Assembly (NCBI RefSeq): GCF_030272615.1
Contig: NC_081413.1
Coordinates: 186,462,669 to 186,526,668, forward strand
From: Cryptomeria japonica
Lineage: Eukaryota; Streptophyta; Pinopsida; Cupressales; Cupressaceae
DNA: 64,000 nt
Reading direction: 5' to 3'
Position numbers and translations under genes: made by a program. Of the stretch, positions 1-12,360 are shown piece by piece. The notes beneath the pieces were generated by a model. It was not told the DNA's origin. It saw only the letters and a program-made list of their open reading frames with translations, and ran no database searches. Position 1 is the first letter of the stretch. Every line of letters begins with the position of its first letter.

Positions 1-210
1 TTTTCAATTCATTTGTGCATTCAGAGTTTCTCCTCCATAGCTCCAAGTCACAAACCTCCGGACTCCCGAGCTTTTTTTTGGCGTCCGTTTGATTTTTGAT
101 TCACCAGGTTGGTGAATTAGTTTTCTCTCCTTGTGTTTTTCTTGGTTTGATGTCTTTTCATGTTTTTTCCTTTTTGTTCTTTTTTGTTTGTTTCTTTTTG
201 GTGTGCCCTA
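1..210. other. T-rich leader-like non-coding sequence
   Basis: No ORF of note. A T-run followed by tggcgtccgttt at 79-90 weakly resembles the start of the tRNA-Asp-type primer site seen at 43577 in the gypsy element of this window. The segment could therefore be the end of a 5' LTR plus leader, but no partner LTR can be proven inside the window. Confidence 0.3.
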
Positions 211-434
211 GCAATCCACCCCGGAACCCCAGAACCCCAGAGTTCTAGGTTTCATGTTCCATCCCACCCCGAAACCTCGGATCCCCTGAGTTTCGAGTTT
301 CATGTTCCATCCCACCCCGGAAGCCCAAATCCTTAGAGTTCCGAGCTTCATGTTCCCTCCCACCCTGGAACCCCAGATCCCCAAAGTTCTAGATCGTCCC
401 AAATCTAGAGCCCGAAACCCTGGAGTTCCGAGCC
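211..434. repeat. 48-bp tandem minisatellite, about 4.5 copies
   Basis: Units begin at 242, 290, 338 and 386, exactly 48 bp apart, with a shortened unit at 424 and a partial one before 242. Each unit carries a variant of ttcatgttccatcccacccc followed by a ccggaaccccagatcc-type segment. Because 48 is a multiple of three, either strand reads as a 16-residue repeat. No start or flanking coding sequence shows that it is translated. Confidence 0.85.
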
Positions 435-543
435 CTTTTCCTTTTTGCTTACCCCGGGACCTTGAAGTCCCAAAGTGGATCAAGAATTATGTTTAATATT
501 GAGGACTAAAATTTGTGCTTTGCCTGCAGGTTATAGTGGTTAG

Positions 544-3500
544 ATGGACTCATTCGCCAACAAGAGAGGTAAAGAAATTGATAGACTTCTAGCCACCATG
601 AAGTACCAATATCAAAGATAGGTTCATGTTTCGAAGCTAGATGATCAAATTAGATGGGTCACCGACACTGAAGTGGGACACATAGAGATTGGGGATATTT
701 CAACCCAATTAGATAAATCTAACCTAGATGCTCTCCACCGAAGAATAAAGAGGTCGGGTCTTGTGGAAGCTACTGTATTCCCACAGTCCCTTCAAGCACT
801 TGAGTTTATAATGACCATCGCTCCATTCTACAATCAAGAGGCAAGAAAGTGTATGAATGCACATGGAAAGACTGTTATTGACTTGTCACCGGATATGCTA
901 GGGTTTGTCTTCAGAATTTCGATTAGGGAATAGGCATTCTTATTAACAGAAGAAGAGGCCTTGAAAACATGGAACGAGAAGGTGTCAGCTAGCAAAAGAC
1001 ACATGAATACCAATTGGTTGGAAGAGGAGAGGAAAATAGGGCTCAAGGCTACAAAGATCCTACGGGAAAATTTCAAAGAGCCTCAGAGGGACTTGATCAT
1101 CATGCTCAGCAGGGCCTTTGGCAAGCCTGACTGCAAGCATTTCCACACTTGGATGTTCCAATTTATGAGTACCATATTGGTAGGAAAGCAATACTTTGAT
1201 TGGCCGCAAATCCTTTCGGATAACATTTGTAAGAAAATGAAGGAGGTGCAACACACTCAGAAATTCTTTTTCACATCCTATGTCATTTGGGTAGCTGCTA
1301 GAGGCGGAAAGTTTCCAGGCCTACAAGTAGAAGAGCAGCTAGGAGAGAAGGAGGGACAGAAGAAGATATGGGAATATTATTCCTAGCTCACTCTAACAAA
1401 TGCAAAGACACACTTTAAGAGGGTTAATGATGTCATCATCTTCCCTATAATCATTAAGTTGACCGGAGACACAGGATATTAGATAAGCCCAGAAGCCATG
1501 GTTATTATCCGGGAGTGGGCGTGTTGGTTCATCCAAAACCCATGTTCCACTTACATCAGAGTTAGTGGATTCACAGGGAATCCAATGCTATTGCCTCATT
1601 ATTGCAACGATAGGGTAATCATGCTGGAATATGTGAGACAACTTCTTGGTCTCCAATCACTGCTATCTTCTAAACATAAAACAGGTATTGACTTCTCGGC
1701 GTCCATTGGGTACTTCGCCTGTTCTAAAATACAAGTGGCAAAATTGGCTGAGCAAGAGCTTCAGGATTTGAACATGAAATAATATAATCATATTAGGGAA
1801 TTTTATGATCCCTACGAGAAACTTAAGAAAGATATGCCTAAGGCATATGAGGGGCATAGACCCAACTTGGAAGACTTTTGGGCCAACTTGCAGGACAATT
1901 TTGAAGTTAGGGTGAAGAATTACAACAGGTTGTCTATACCACAGGTTAAAGACTTTGGTATCGAGACTAACCTCCCTAAAGACCCGAGGGATGATGGAGA
2001 GTTACTCGATCCAATTTATAAAGAATCAGGGATAGACAAGAGGCCCCTCTCCCCAGTGAAATGGTCCACAAGCGAAGATACAAATATGGAGAAGGTCTCC
2101 CAAGTAGTCATCAATAGGACTAAGCAATGGTTAAGCTAGAGGGTTAGACCCAGTGCATCAAAAACAAAACAAAAAGAATCCACCTCAGGGGTGCCGCAGT
2201 CAAGAGGCCATAAAGATTATGCTTGAAAAATGAGGTCAACTTCAATACAAAATACCTCCACTGACCCAGGTGAGGAGGACAAGCCTTAGGAAAGCACTGA
2301 GGACTTGCTAAAGAAACTCCAAGAAAAGATGAAGGAATATGAATTACTAAAGAAGGCTGCAGACCTAGGGGTGACCAATGGGCTAGGCGCCATTCCATTT
2401 GCTAGAGTTCTCCCACCAAGGACTGCTATAGGCCACACTGGAGGAGAAGATACTCAAGAACAAGAAGGGAACCCATAAGACACCAAGGAGGTGCCTGCTC
2501 AGCCACCCTCCACAGGTACAACAAGTCCTTCAGGCACCGCTGCTCCCGCACCACCATTTGTTAATGTCCACATGGCAGCCCATTGTGCAATCTTTTACAT
2601 CCACTACTGAAAAGATGAAAATTAGAAACGTCAAGTATGACTATAACCAGGAGGAAGAGGATCTTGACCAACAATATCCTCTAGGTAGTGAGCAAGAAGG
2701 AAGTGAAGCGGAGGATATCCTGAATGGAAGGTTGATTCTAACTCCTCAAGACCAAGAAGACTTGCTTAAGGATATAGAAGTCGGGCAAACAGAGATGGAC
2801 CTAGGGAATGAAGAAATGGAATTCAATGAGGAGGTTAGTGGTAAGCTAGGAGAGTTACACAAACAACATGCTCTTCAAGCTTACTTAGCCCACCAAATTT
2901 CATCATTCCAGGTTCCTAGCCAAACGGGAGCTGAAGGAGAGGAGTAGGTAGAGGAGCAGATAGAGGTGCATGTTATAACTGCTGAGATTGTATCACATCA
3001 AGGGTACAAAGCCAAAGATATACCAGAATGGTTAGAGTTTACCTTTGAGAAGAAAAAGAGAAAAGTAGAGCTTCCCAAGGTTACTCTACAACAAGCAATC
3101 ACCGAGGAACCACCAAAGATTAAGAAGTTGAAGACGGTTCACCACCTGTCAAAAACTAGTTCCAGTGAAGTGATTGTAGATGTGGCAGCTCCATCGTAGG
3201 CCAAAGGACAAACTTCTCCCAAATACCAAGTATCACAAGTAAACCTAGTTAAGCAGACCAAGTGGGGAGAGTTAGATACCTTGGAACTAGCCACAAGCGT
3301 TGTCAGAGGGCATGTGGAAAAGGAGCATAGTTCAAATGTAGAACTTAAATCGTAGCTTGGGAAGTATAAACATCTGTTGGTAGAAATGTGCAAACCTTTG
3401 GACTCCTGTAGGATAGATGATCTGCCTTCAACCTCATCCTTGCCAGAAGGAGATGTAAAGGCACTATTAGAGGTGAGACGAGTAGCTGCGGCTGCTAAGT

Positions 3501-4260
3501 CTTGGACTCAAATGAATGCAGCCAAAATTAGGCCATTTTTACAAGACACGATGGAAATATACCATAAAGCGGTACATGCAAGTGGAGATTTGGCAACCTG
3601 TTCCACACATTGGGAACGAAAGGAAAACACCTTTAATAAACAACTCTGACTTTTGAAAAAGATACTACGGTTAGGAAAGGAGCTAATAATAAAAGAAGAT
3701 CTCTTAGGAGGAGATAGTTGTGAGAATTTACAGTCCTATATATACATTTTGGAAATGAAGGTAGAGATGTATCAACAATATGTCAAGGAGATGACTAATA
3801 TTCGGGACCCTCTTCTCAGAGAGATTTTGTCATATGAAGATTTTTTAACGAATATACTAGGGCCTTTTGGCCTCAAAATGGTTGATACTAGAATAATGGA
3901 CCAGCAACAAGTTTTGAATCAATGGGATGCATATGAGGTAGAAAACTTAGGACCTGCTGCCCAATTCGATGCTGCCGTTATGGATAGATACACATAGCTA
4001 ATTACTCAGTGTCAGGAGGTGGCAGATATGGTAAAGGAATTAGAGGAACAAGGAGTACATGCAGAGGAGACTTTGAAGAAGTATAAATTTAGAATTAAGC
4101 ATGTAGCTAATCCGCCAGTTCAAGCAGTTGCATGCATAATTGAAATTATAAGGCATTTACCAAGAAATAAAAAAAAAGCTAGGCACACAATTGCTAAAGA
4201 TAGCAAAGCTTTTTTTCTTGATTTTGAAACTGCTCTTCTTACTCAAAGTTCTAATTTTTG
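544..4260 (+). pseudogene. Decayed long coiled-coil ORF, extra-ORF type of a plant gypsy element
   Basis: Reading starts at the ATG at 544, just after an acceptor-like tgcctgcag, and runs about 1,240 codons. It is in one frame to about 2540 and in the next frame from 2558 to the end, so there is one frameshift plus more than a dozen in-frame stops, most of them TAG. The N-terminal third looks globular, with aromatic-rich segments near 1140-1310 and 1500-1780. The middle is rich in Glu, Lys and Pro. The C-terminal part (3400-4260) is predicted-helical and coiled-coil-like. I recognise no catalytic motif. Size and architecture resemble the extra ORFs near the 3' end of plant gypsy elements and ORF2 at 57399 in this window. 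The TATA-containing stretch that follows fits an adjoining 3' LTR. Function unknown. Confidence 0.6.
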
Positions 4261-5206
4261 AAAATCCTACATGATTATGAAAATGTGGCTTCCCCAGCAT
4301 GGTCTTCGTAGTGCTCATGCAGTGTCCGTTTTGTAGTTGTTAAGTGGAGTGTCCAGGCAGAAACTTGCAAGTTAACTGCGACTCCTAATTTTTAGTTCTT
4401 AATTTAGGGTAGAATTATTTCCTAAATAATAGGGTGAAAAACTTCTATAAATTGAGAAGTTGAATTCATTTGTAGGGGTCCCCAAATTGATGATTTGTGG
4501 CCCACTTAGAGATTTTAGAGATTTTTGTAGATTGTTAAGAAGTCTGAGTTATTTTTGCTATACATTCATAGAGATTAATATGAAAAGCAGCTTGTAAATT
4601 TCCGGATTTACATCTATATTCTACCAAATTGTTCTGTGTAATTGGTAACATCTATTATTTTGAGTTAGCAACATGGTAATCTTTTTGTCTATTATGATAT
4701 GAACCATATTGCACACGTCAGTGGTGTATGGGAATTATTGTGATAGGCCATATTGTTGATGATTCTATGTCCACAAATTTGTGAATTTGATGATTTTGCA
4801 GGTTTTATGGAAGTCCGTTGTTGAATGCTAACTTGGATAATATTTGATAATTGCTCAAATTGCAGGGAACTAATTGAATAGTTTATTGAGTTGTCCTTGT
4901 ATTGATTTTCATTGTTATTTTCTTGTTTCCCTTACGCTTTGCATTTTATTTCCCCAAAGAGTCTTAAATCATAAAATACAAAAAAAAAAGGGAAGTACAA
5001 TTGTTCGTAAACCAACAAGATTTAGTTCTAACTAGCAAACCCCTTTACAGGTATAACCACATCAGCCATTGAGTTATCCATCATCGTCGAGACCCGACTA
5101 CAAAGACCTTGGGGTAGTGAGTTCTTCCAAACCTGTTACTTTTTAGGAGAGGTGGTGAGTGTTTGCATAAACTACTTGACTGTTGGTGGGTGTGTCAAAA
5201 CGCTCA
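4261..5206. other. AT-rich non-coding stretch with a TATA-like box, possible LTR remnant
   Basis: There is no ORF between the two convergent decayed ORFs. A ctataaatt motif at 4444-4452 followed by a leader-like stretch is what a plant LTR promoter would look like. The position directly after the plus-strand ORF fits a 3' LTR, but I found no second copy in the window. An A-run occurs at about 4979-4989. Confidence 0.3.
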
Positions 5207-8200
5207 TCAACAAAATGCAATGAAGTCATCAAGCTGACTCAAGAGATTGGATGTCAAAGAATATGAAGTGGGGACTTCATCCAATTTATCAATGATTTTA
5301 TTTGAAATTCTCAAAATTGAATCTTTTCTATTTTTAAAATAATTGCTTACAACTTCATCTTTGACTCTTTGCATTTCTTTGTTTATCTTCTCAAGCTCCT
5401 CATGTCTAATTCCTCTAGAAGAGTCAGCTGCCATCTTCTTTATTTTCTCTTTCAATGTAGTGTTCTCAACAAATAATTCATTGTACTTGGTATTCAAAAC
5501 AACATGCACATCCTTTAGCTTTATATGCTTTTGCTCTAAATCCTCTACTGGCAATTGAGCAAATTGGACTGCATGCTTGGAAATTTCTACAACCTCTAAA
5601 GCAGTAGTGTCCTCTAAGGTCCTTACAACAACATCCCTTGTTTTGTGTTGCACCCCTTGCAAAACTATGGGCTTTTTAGTGCTAGGGGCCTTTGACCATA
5701 AAGAAAAAGCTTTTGAACTTATATTTACACCGGAGTCATGATCTCCAAACTCTCTAGCAAAATTGGGGTCCTTTTGCCACATGATCTGATCGAGCAAGAA
5801 AATTCTCTCAAAATTCCACCCCAGGACAAGGATCACTCCGATTTTCACTACCATTTAGCCACCCTCTTGAGGAGTGCAATTAAAATTGTTCCTATCAAAA
5901 TTGTTGATTTCTTTATTAGACATGTTCTTCAATTTCTCTCTTAGACAAAATGATCTAAACTCAGGGGTATTAACAAAATTGTCATCCACCATAAATTTCT
6001 TTGAAGCAATAATCCTCTCATCATCTACTTCTTCTATAGGGATTATGCTTGGGATGAGAGCCTTGTCTAGATCACTGAAAACTTTGGTATTTGCATCATC
6101 TTGGAATGTTTCCCTTGGAGGAGAAGGTGGCGGCACCGAAGTATCAAAATCCTCCTGGCTATCTACAAAGTCAGATATTTTAGCCTTTCCTCTTTCAATC
6201 TTACTAACCTGCTCTATTGTTACCCCCTCATCCTTCTGTACACCCCCTTTGGAGGACTCTGTAGGTGCTTCCTCAGTCCGAGCCTTGGGAGCTAGATCAA
6301 TTGGTTTTCCTTTGTATTCCACTCCCTTTTCCTTGGCCTCTCTTCTCTACAACTCCTCCTTTATTATATCATTTGCCTTTCTTAACATGAAAGACATTCT
6401 AGCAAAATCAGCCCTAAAGTGCTAGAAGGAACTTACGAAATTGGGATCCCCTTATTTCCTTTCCCTTTCAAATTTATTCATGAGGTCCCACTTCTTCCTC
6501 CTTTGTTCTGCCTCACATGGATGAGAATTCCTAATAAGATCTTCTCTTTCTACAAAAGAATGAAAATACCCCTTTTCCTTCAATTTATTTACTCTAATAT
6601 CATTTATACAGCCTTTAGGGTCAAAATGTCTAGCTTGGGCAACCCTCAACTTGTAATTCTTCACCAATTTTTTTGTACCTTCTCCAAGGTCTCACAACCT
6701 ACATTGAATTCATCGAAAATTGTTACCTTGGGGAGATACTTTCCCTTTCTATCATATTTGATTTGCTCCCTCTCCATCCACATCATTTGCCAGATGATTT
6801 CGAGGAATGCTAACCTTGGAGAGACAACAATAGGCAATACATGGGGTCCCTGCTCACATCCATAAATTCTTATTATTGTACAATTGCCATAAAAGAATAA
6901 ACCCCCAAAATTGTGGGTGAATGCACCCTCAGGGTAGACATGTCCATCATCCTCGCAACTCCTTATTCTCAATAATTTGATTATCTCTTTAGGCAGCTTC
7001 GACACTACTACCCAAAGTCTTGTTAAAATGTTCATCACAAAAGGGTCAAAGAATACACAAAAATCACCAAACTTAGATCCCTTGTCCCAAACTTGGGTCA
7101 ATCTTTGCATCAGCCAAGGGAGACCTGTGTAGGGATCATTTGTCTTTATTCTCAACTTTGGGCCCTAATATGCTCTTTTTTGATAAAGGATTAAGTGGCA
7201 CACCAAAGAATAGTGCAAGAATACCAATTTTTCATCCTTATTTTCAACTCTCACCAATCCCTCATGAATATTCTCATGAATAACACTTTCAAAATCATAC
7301 AATTCATTTATTAAGGGGTGTTGAATGTTGATGACCATCATCATAAAATCAATGGGAAATTTGGTGAGCTCGCAATCAACTCCAAGGACCTACTCTAGTG
7401 CATAATAGGTTTTAACAAAGTAGGGCTCAAAACAATCAAGCTTGAAGGGCTCCCTTTCAGATGGCATGACATAATTCTGTGGATCTTTGTAAAGTTTCCT
7501 CATGAAATGAGGAACAAGATCCTTCCTGTACCTATCCTTTTTGTTCTCATAGTCCCTCTTCAAATTATCCCTATTTATAATTGTGAGGGAAGACTTATCT
7601 AAATCAAAACATTGAATGATAGCACTGTGAGAGATGTCTAGTAGGACATATCCTTCATTAGTCCTAACCGTTTGGCTTGGAACATCATATGCCTTCACCA
7701 ACTCCCTTATGAGCATAGGCTCTACAAAAACATTGGGCATCACCAATTTGCCAAGGTTCAGTGTCCAAGGGATGCACACTAGGATGGCCTTGTCTATGTT
7801 GCCATAGAATGAATAAAAAATATCCCAACCTCTTTCCTTGGTGAAGGCATCCCTACACCCTGCCTCTTTGTCATTAGAGACAGTCCTTAAATGATCTTGC
7901 ATTGTGGATCCCTCAAATATTTCAAGAATATCTTTGGATAGGCTCCTAGTCTGTCTAGTTGCCCTCCGTGTGATTTCTTCCAATCTCGGTTCAGCCTCTT
8001 GTTGCAACTCTTAAGAGATTGTGGCAGGAGCAATTGGAGCAGTAGGTTGTGTTGGTGGCTGCTCCACCTAAGCTGATGACTCCCCTTTAGACGGCTTCCT
8101 AGAGCGCTTTGGAGGCTTGGGGGTCTTTTCTTTTGTTTGAGCAACTTCTTTGGTTAGCTCCTGAGAGTTTTCTCCTTGTGGGTTTGGCTTTTGAGGAATT

Positions 8201-8650
8201 GGGGCTTCCGTAGCAGATGGATTAATTGGAGCAGAAGCATCATGTGCAGGGGATGGGGATTTAGCATAGGTGGCTTCGGCTAAATCCTTCTTGGTGCTCT
8301 TCCTCTTCTTTGGAGTGGGCTTCCTTGTTTTAGGAGCAGGAGAGGGCTCATCTAAATATTCACTATAAAAAATGATAGTGACGGTCTTTTAGATGATTTT
8401 TCTTTTTCTCTTTGTGGCCTTCTCTTTCGGAGGGGAGCTAGCTTCGACCTCCTTTAATACTTGCGGGGCGGTTCTAGGGCTTGGTTGCATAGAAGGGGCA
8501 CCTACAATTTCTTGCACGGGGGGAACCATATCTAGAGGTGTAGCTTCAGTGATGGGAATTGAGGAGCTTGCCTCAGTTACGCGGGCTTTCTTGGCAGCAG
8601 GGGCAACGGATTGCTCAACAGGGTATGTAATCTTAACAATTTGGACTGAT
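5207..8650 (-). pseudogene. Decayed long ORF with Pro/Lys-rich linker and coiled-coil C terminus
   Basis: Reading from 8650 leftwards, an acceptor-like tttttaatcag precedes the first coding triplets. A basic, Pro/Ser/Lys-rich N-terminal linker spans about 8650-8010. A globular region spans about 8000-6660, with motifs such as PWLMQRLTQVW near 7110 and GGLFFYG near 6900. An acidic linker lies near 6300-5860, and a Lys/Glu-rich coiled coil runs from 5640 to 5260. Several in-frame stops and frame changes (at about 7390, 7165, 6660 and 5855) break it. The layout (globular part, linker, coiled coil) parallels the ORF at 544-4260 on the opposite strand, but the sequences are not obviously the same. 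Most likely a second gypsy-associated extra ORF. No enzymatic signature; function unknown. Confidence 0.6.
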
Positions 8651-9044
8651 TAAAAACTTGGAAAGCAAATGCAAGAGTAAAATATGCCGGCTTCTAGGGC
8701 ACACACACATACAACTCAAGATATTATTGTAATAGTTTGATAATGCACACAAGCGGGAAAAAAGTACTTACTAGTTTGCTCTTCAACTAAAAATATTGGG
8801 AAGCACGCTGGAATGCTGAAATTCAACTTTTTCTTGCTCTATGTTGCTCTAAAATCTCTCTGGATGCAAGGTAAGAAAAAATGCCACTGAATTTTCAATT
8901 TATTGTGATGCCATTAATTTATTTGTGTTGGACAAAGGTAATCGTTGGTGCCAATTTTGAATTTCATCTGTCGATCTAACAGTTGACAATTAGGATTGCT
9001 CGTTGGCCTTTCCTCAATAATGACGTGGCATTCTCTTAAAGTTC
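8651..9044. other. Non-coding gap
   Basis: Short AT-rich stretch between the minus-strand ORF and the motif-rich tandem block. If the minus-strand gene was spliced, its upstream exon or promoter would lie here, but nothing specific can be seen. Confidence 0.4.
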
Positions 9045-9915
9045 GTCATGTCAAATTAGAATTTCATGCTCCATGGAGCCTCCTCGACCATCTTAACTTT
9101 CTCTGTGGGATAAGCTTCTGTTTTAATTTTCCTTTGTTTTACTTATCATGTGGTGTTACTAGCCATTCCTTCTATCTTCGCGAGACAAGCTTCTATTTTC
9201 TTTCTTTGGAGATCTTATCCTGTGTTGATCTTAACCCTTCCTTTTGCCTTTCATGTGCAAGCCCCTTTATTTGTGTTTTTATCATCCGTGGGATAAGCTT
9301 TTGAACTAACCTTTTCTTATCCTGAAGCATCTTTCTTATCCCCATGGGGACACACGGGATAAGGCTTTCTCTTATTTCACCTTCGCAATTCTTATCCCGT
9401 GACGCACCTTTGAGTTTCACCGTTGTTCTAGATCTTTGCTTCCCTACGAGATAAGCCCTTTTACATCTTGCTTAAGCATTTTGTTATCCCGGGACTCTTT
9501 TCTTATCCCCACGGGGACACGCGGGATAAGAAAAGCATTGCATCCTTCACTATTGACTTATCCCGCATTGCATTGTAATGCTATTCTAGTGGCATGGAAA
9601 TCCAACAGGATAAGAATCCCATTATATTTAAGTCAACCCTTATCCCGCGACCATTTCACAATGTTCCTGGTTCATTGTGTGATAAACTTTTACCACTTAT
9701 TTTCTTCGACCGCTCCTTATCCCATGTTGCTCCTTGCTCGCTTTGTAGTTGTCACAAGATAAGGACTCCTTTGTAACTCTTTCTTTCTTCTTATCCCAGG
9801 GGGTTGAAATTCACATTGAAACCACTTGTAGGATAAGGAACAGGGGGCGCTTCCTTTTGAAATCTTATCCTGCATGATCAAGTTACTTGGGGTCAACACT
9901 TAAGTGATCATTTAG
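9045..9915. repeat. Motif-rich tandem block, copy 1
   Basis: First of two diverged head-to-tail copies. Landmarks shared with copy 2 include ccatcttaac at 9088, tgaactaacctttt near 9302, gcacctttgag near 9404, ttcttatccc near 9500 and acttggggtc at 9885. The block contains roughly 20 occurrences of CTTATCC(C/T) or its reverse complement, spaced about 30-60 bp apart in both orientations and often extended to a cgcggg-type GC core. No long ORF survives. Confidence 0.8.
9497..9535. repeat. 13-bp perfect inverted repeat
   Basis: CTTTTCTTATCCC at 9497-9509 is the exact reverse complement of GGGATAAGAAAAG at 9523-9535, with a 13-nt GC-rich loop. It is the strongest palindrome in copy 1 of the motif block. 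Confidence 0.9.
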
Positions 9916-10014
9916 AATACGTGAAAAACTTCATGGGTTAAGTGGTCGTGCACGGGGCCTTCATAGGAAATAAAGGACTTAAGACCCAGGGTTTTTTAGC
10001 AATACTTAAGTCCC

Positions 10015-11030
10015 CTTTGTCACTTTAGAAATTCATATTCTTTGAATCTCCTTCGGCCATCTTAGCTATCTCTGCGGGATAATCCTCTATTGTGAATTTC
10101 CCTTGTTTTATTTATCCCGCAATGTCATTTACCCCTTCTTCTATCCTTGTGGGATAAGCTTTTATGTGTTTTTACCTTGGAAGCCTTATTTTGTGTTGCT
10201 CCTAGCCTTCTACCTGCAAGCCCTTTTCCTTTACGTTCCTACCATCTACGGGATAAGACTTTGAACTAGCTTTGTCTTATCCTGCAACACTCCTTTTATG
10301 CCCACTGGAACACACAAGATAATCTTTCCCTTATTTCCAGCTTATAACTCTTATCCCACGACCATCTCTGAACAAGAGGAACACATCGCGGGATAAGACT
10401 TCCTCTTCTTTCCTTTAACACTCTTATCCCGCAGTGCACCTTTGAGTCTTACTCGGTGATCTTTCATTCACCTTTGTTGTGGATCTCTGCTCCCCGTAGG
10501 ATACGCCCTTTTACCCTTTTCTTAGTTATTTTCTTATCCCGTGACTCTTTTCTTATCCTCGCGGGAACGCGCGGGATAAGAAAAGCATAGCATCCTTCTT
10601 TGTTGACTTGTCCCGCGTTGCCATGTAATGCTATTATGGTAACTTGGAGACCCTATGGGATAAGATTTCCCCTTTGTGCCTAAGACAAACCTTATCCCGC
10701 GGGCCTCTCATAGTGCTCCTGGATCATTGCAGGATAGGCCTCTACTACTTGTTTCTTTTAGCCGCTCCTTATGCCACGTTGCTTCTTTGCTCACCTTGCA
10801 GTTGTCACGAGATAAGGATTCCTTTGTAATTCTTTCCTTCTTCTTATCCCACAGTGCTAGATCATTGATGCAAATGTGTCATGGGATAAGATGCACTCTT
10901 TGGAAACTATCATTTCCTTATCCCGCGAGGTTGAAAATCACATTGAAACACCCAGCGGGATAAGGGACAAGGGGCACTTTCTTTGTAAATATTATCTCGC
11001 GTGACTGATTCACTTGGGGTCGGTACTTAG
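10015..11030. repeat. Motif-rich tandem block, copy 2
   Basis: Second copy of the block at 9045. The offset from copy 1 is about 969 bp at the start (ccatcttagc at 10057) and 1,127 bp at the end (acttggggtc at 11012), so the copies differ by about 160 bp of insertions and deletions. It keeps the same series of CTTATCCCG and CGGGATAAG motifs. The motif cores look better conserved than the sequence between them, judged by eye. Confidence 0.8.
10547..10585. repeat. 12-bp perfect inverted repeat, copy-2 counterpart
   Basis: CTTTTCTTATCC at 10547-10558 pairs with GGATAAGAAAAG at 10574-10585. It is equivalent to the palindrome at 9497, 1,050 bp downstream. The loop (tcgcgggaacgcgcg) differs from the loop in copy 1 while the arms are kept. 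Confidence 0.9.
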
Positions 11031-11032
11031 GT

Positions 11033-11399
11033 GATCAATTTTAATTTTTACATATAATTATAATATCCCATTTAATTATAATTACCCATATAACATCTCA
11101 TTTAATATCCCATTTAATTATGTAATTGAAATATCGCATTTACATATACTTATAATATCCCATAGGTTAATTTGAATTCCAAATTACTCTACAAAGCAAA
11201 AGAATTCAAAAAACTTCATTCCCACGAGGCAAAGCAAAAGACTTTGAAAAACTTCATTCCCGCAAGGCAAAGCAAGAGAGGATCAGATTCGCAGATGGTG
11301 GTGAATGAAGAGTTCATTCGTGCATAGGAGAGGAGATTCACAAGTGAAGGAAATTAGTTTATAGGTGAGCAATCACTTAGCTTCATCTTATGTGCATTT
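11033..11399 (+). repeat. Left inverted arm
   Basis: The AT-rich outer part (11041-11170) has repeated atatcccattta units. The inner core (11171-11399) ends in gcttcatcttatgtgcattt and matches the right arm in inverted orientation. Confidence 0.75.
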
Positions 11400-11748
11400 C
11401 AAACATAATCAAAATTATTTGTTTCCCTTTTCAATGATTTTCTAGGGTTTTTTAGGGACTTGTTCTTGGTATTGCAAGGGTTTGTATGCTTTATGATGGC
11501 TTTGAAGGATGTTCTTTGAATGTTGGGATTGTGTTGAGTACTTCTTTTGTATATGGATAGTAAATTGAATGTTAGGGGAAGACATCGTATGTGATGTGCG
11601 AGGTGACCAACGCGTCTTGTCACTAGGAACCTTAAGCGTACTGGAAGATCAGAACTCAGACATGTATTGCAATTACATAATTATCAAACAGGGATAGCTC
11701 CCTTACATCCCATATGCAGGCTACATAGTAGTAGAAACATAAAAAAAA

Positions 11749-12360
11749 CTAGTCTAAATAACGGAAAATTGCAGCGAGCCTTTCACCAATGTCCACCACA
11801 TACATAGATGAGGATGCACTAAGCCAGTTATCATTTGAGTTTAGGAATCTCCTAAAGGGCCCCAAGTCATGGTTTCTGACACCCACTTGGAACACCTCCC
11901 AAGCCTCTGCCATGAAATCCTTCTTCCTTTCTCGCACAGCCCTGGCCTCCCAAGCATCCTCATCCTTTGACTCAGACTCTTCCTCTGACTCAGACTCTTC
12001 CTCCGATGGATCAAATATGTAATGTTCTGGATTGAAGTACACACCTAGAACACTAGTCCAGCCGCTCGAATCCAAGTCTTGAATAGCACTTGCTACTGCC
12101 TGCCCATCGACTAGTCTTATGAAGCCATCGATCATCTGTATGCATGCTTCCTTGGAATCAAGGATGTCAACCATTGGGCACGAAATCACCTCATAGATGA
12201 AACCATGACACTAGTGTCTGTCCCTGCCCAAAATAGTCCTGGCCAAACACCACAACGCATCCCAAGTGAGCTCATCACAGTAAAAAAGTCTCCTGCATTG
12301 CTGCTGAAATACCTCCTCCGCACATAGGCAACTCAACCCAAAGTGATGGACCATTTTCCC
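11749..12360 (-). pseudogene. Unknown acidic protein fragment
   Basis: The minus strand reads a 146-codon open stretch (12189-11749) that extends upstream in the same frame to about 12360 across one stop. It contains an acidic Ser/Glu-rich run at about 12030-11960, then a segment with the pattern EAWEVFQVGVRNHDLGPFRR, ending with DIGERLAAIFRYLD. I do not recognise the family. It lies inside the inverted-arm element, downstream of the RNase H-like fragment on the same strand, so it may have been captured with it. Its only claim to being coding is the uninterrupted frame and a protein-like composition. Confidence 0.4.
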
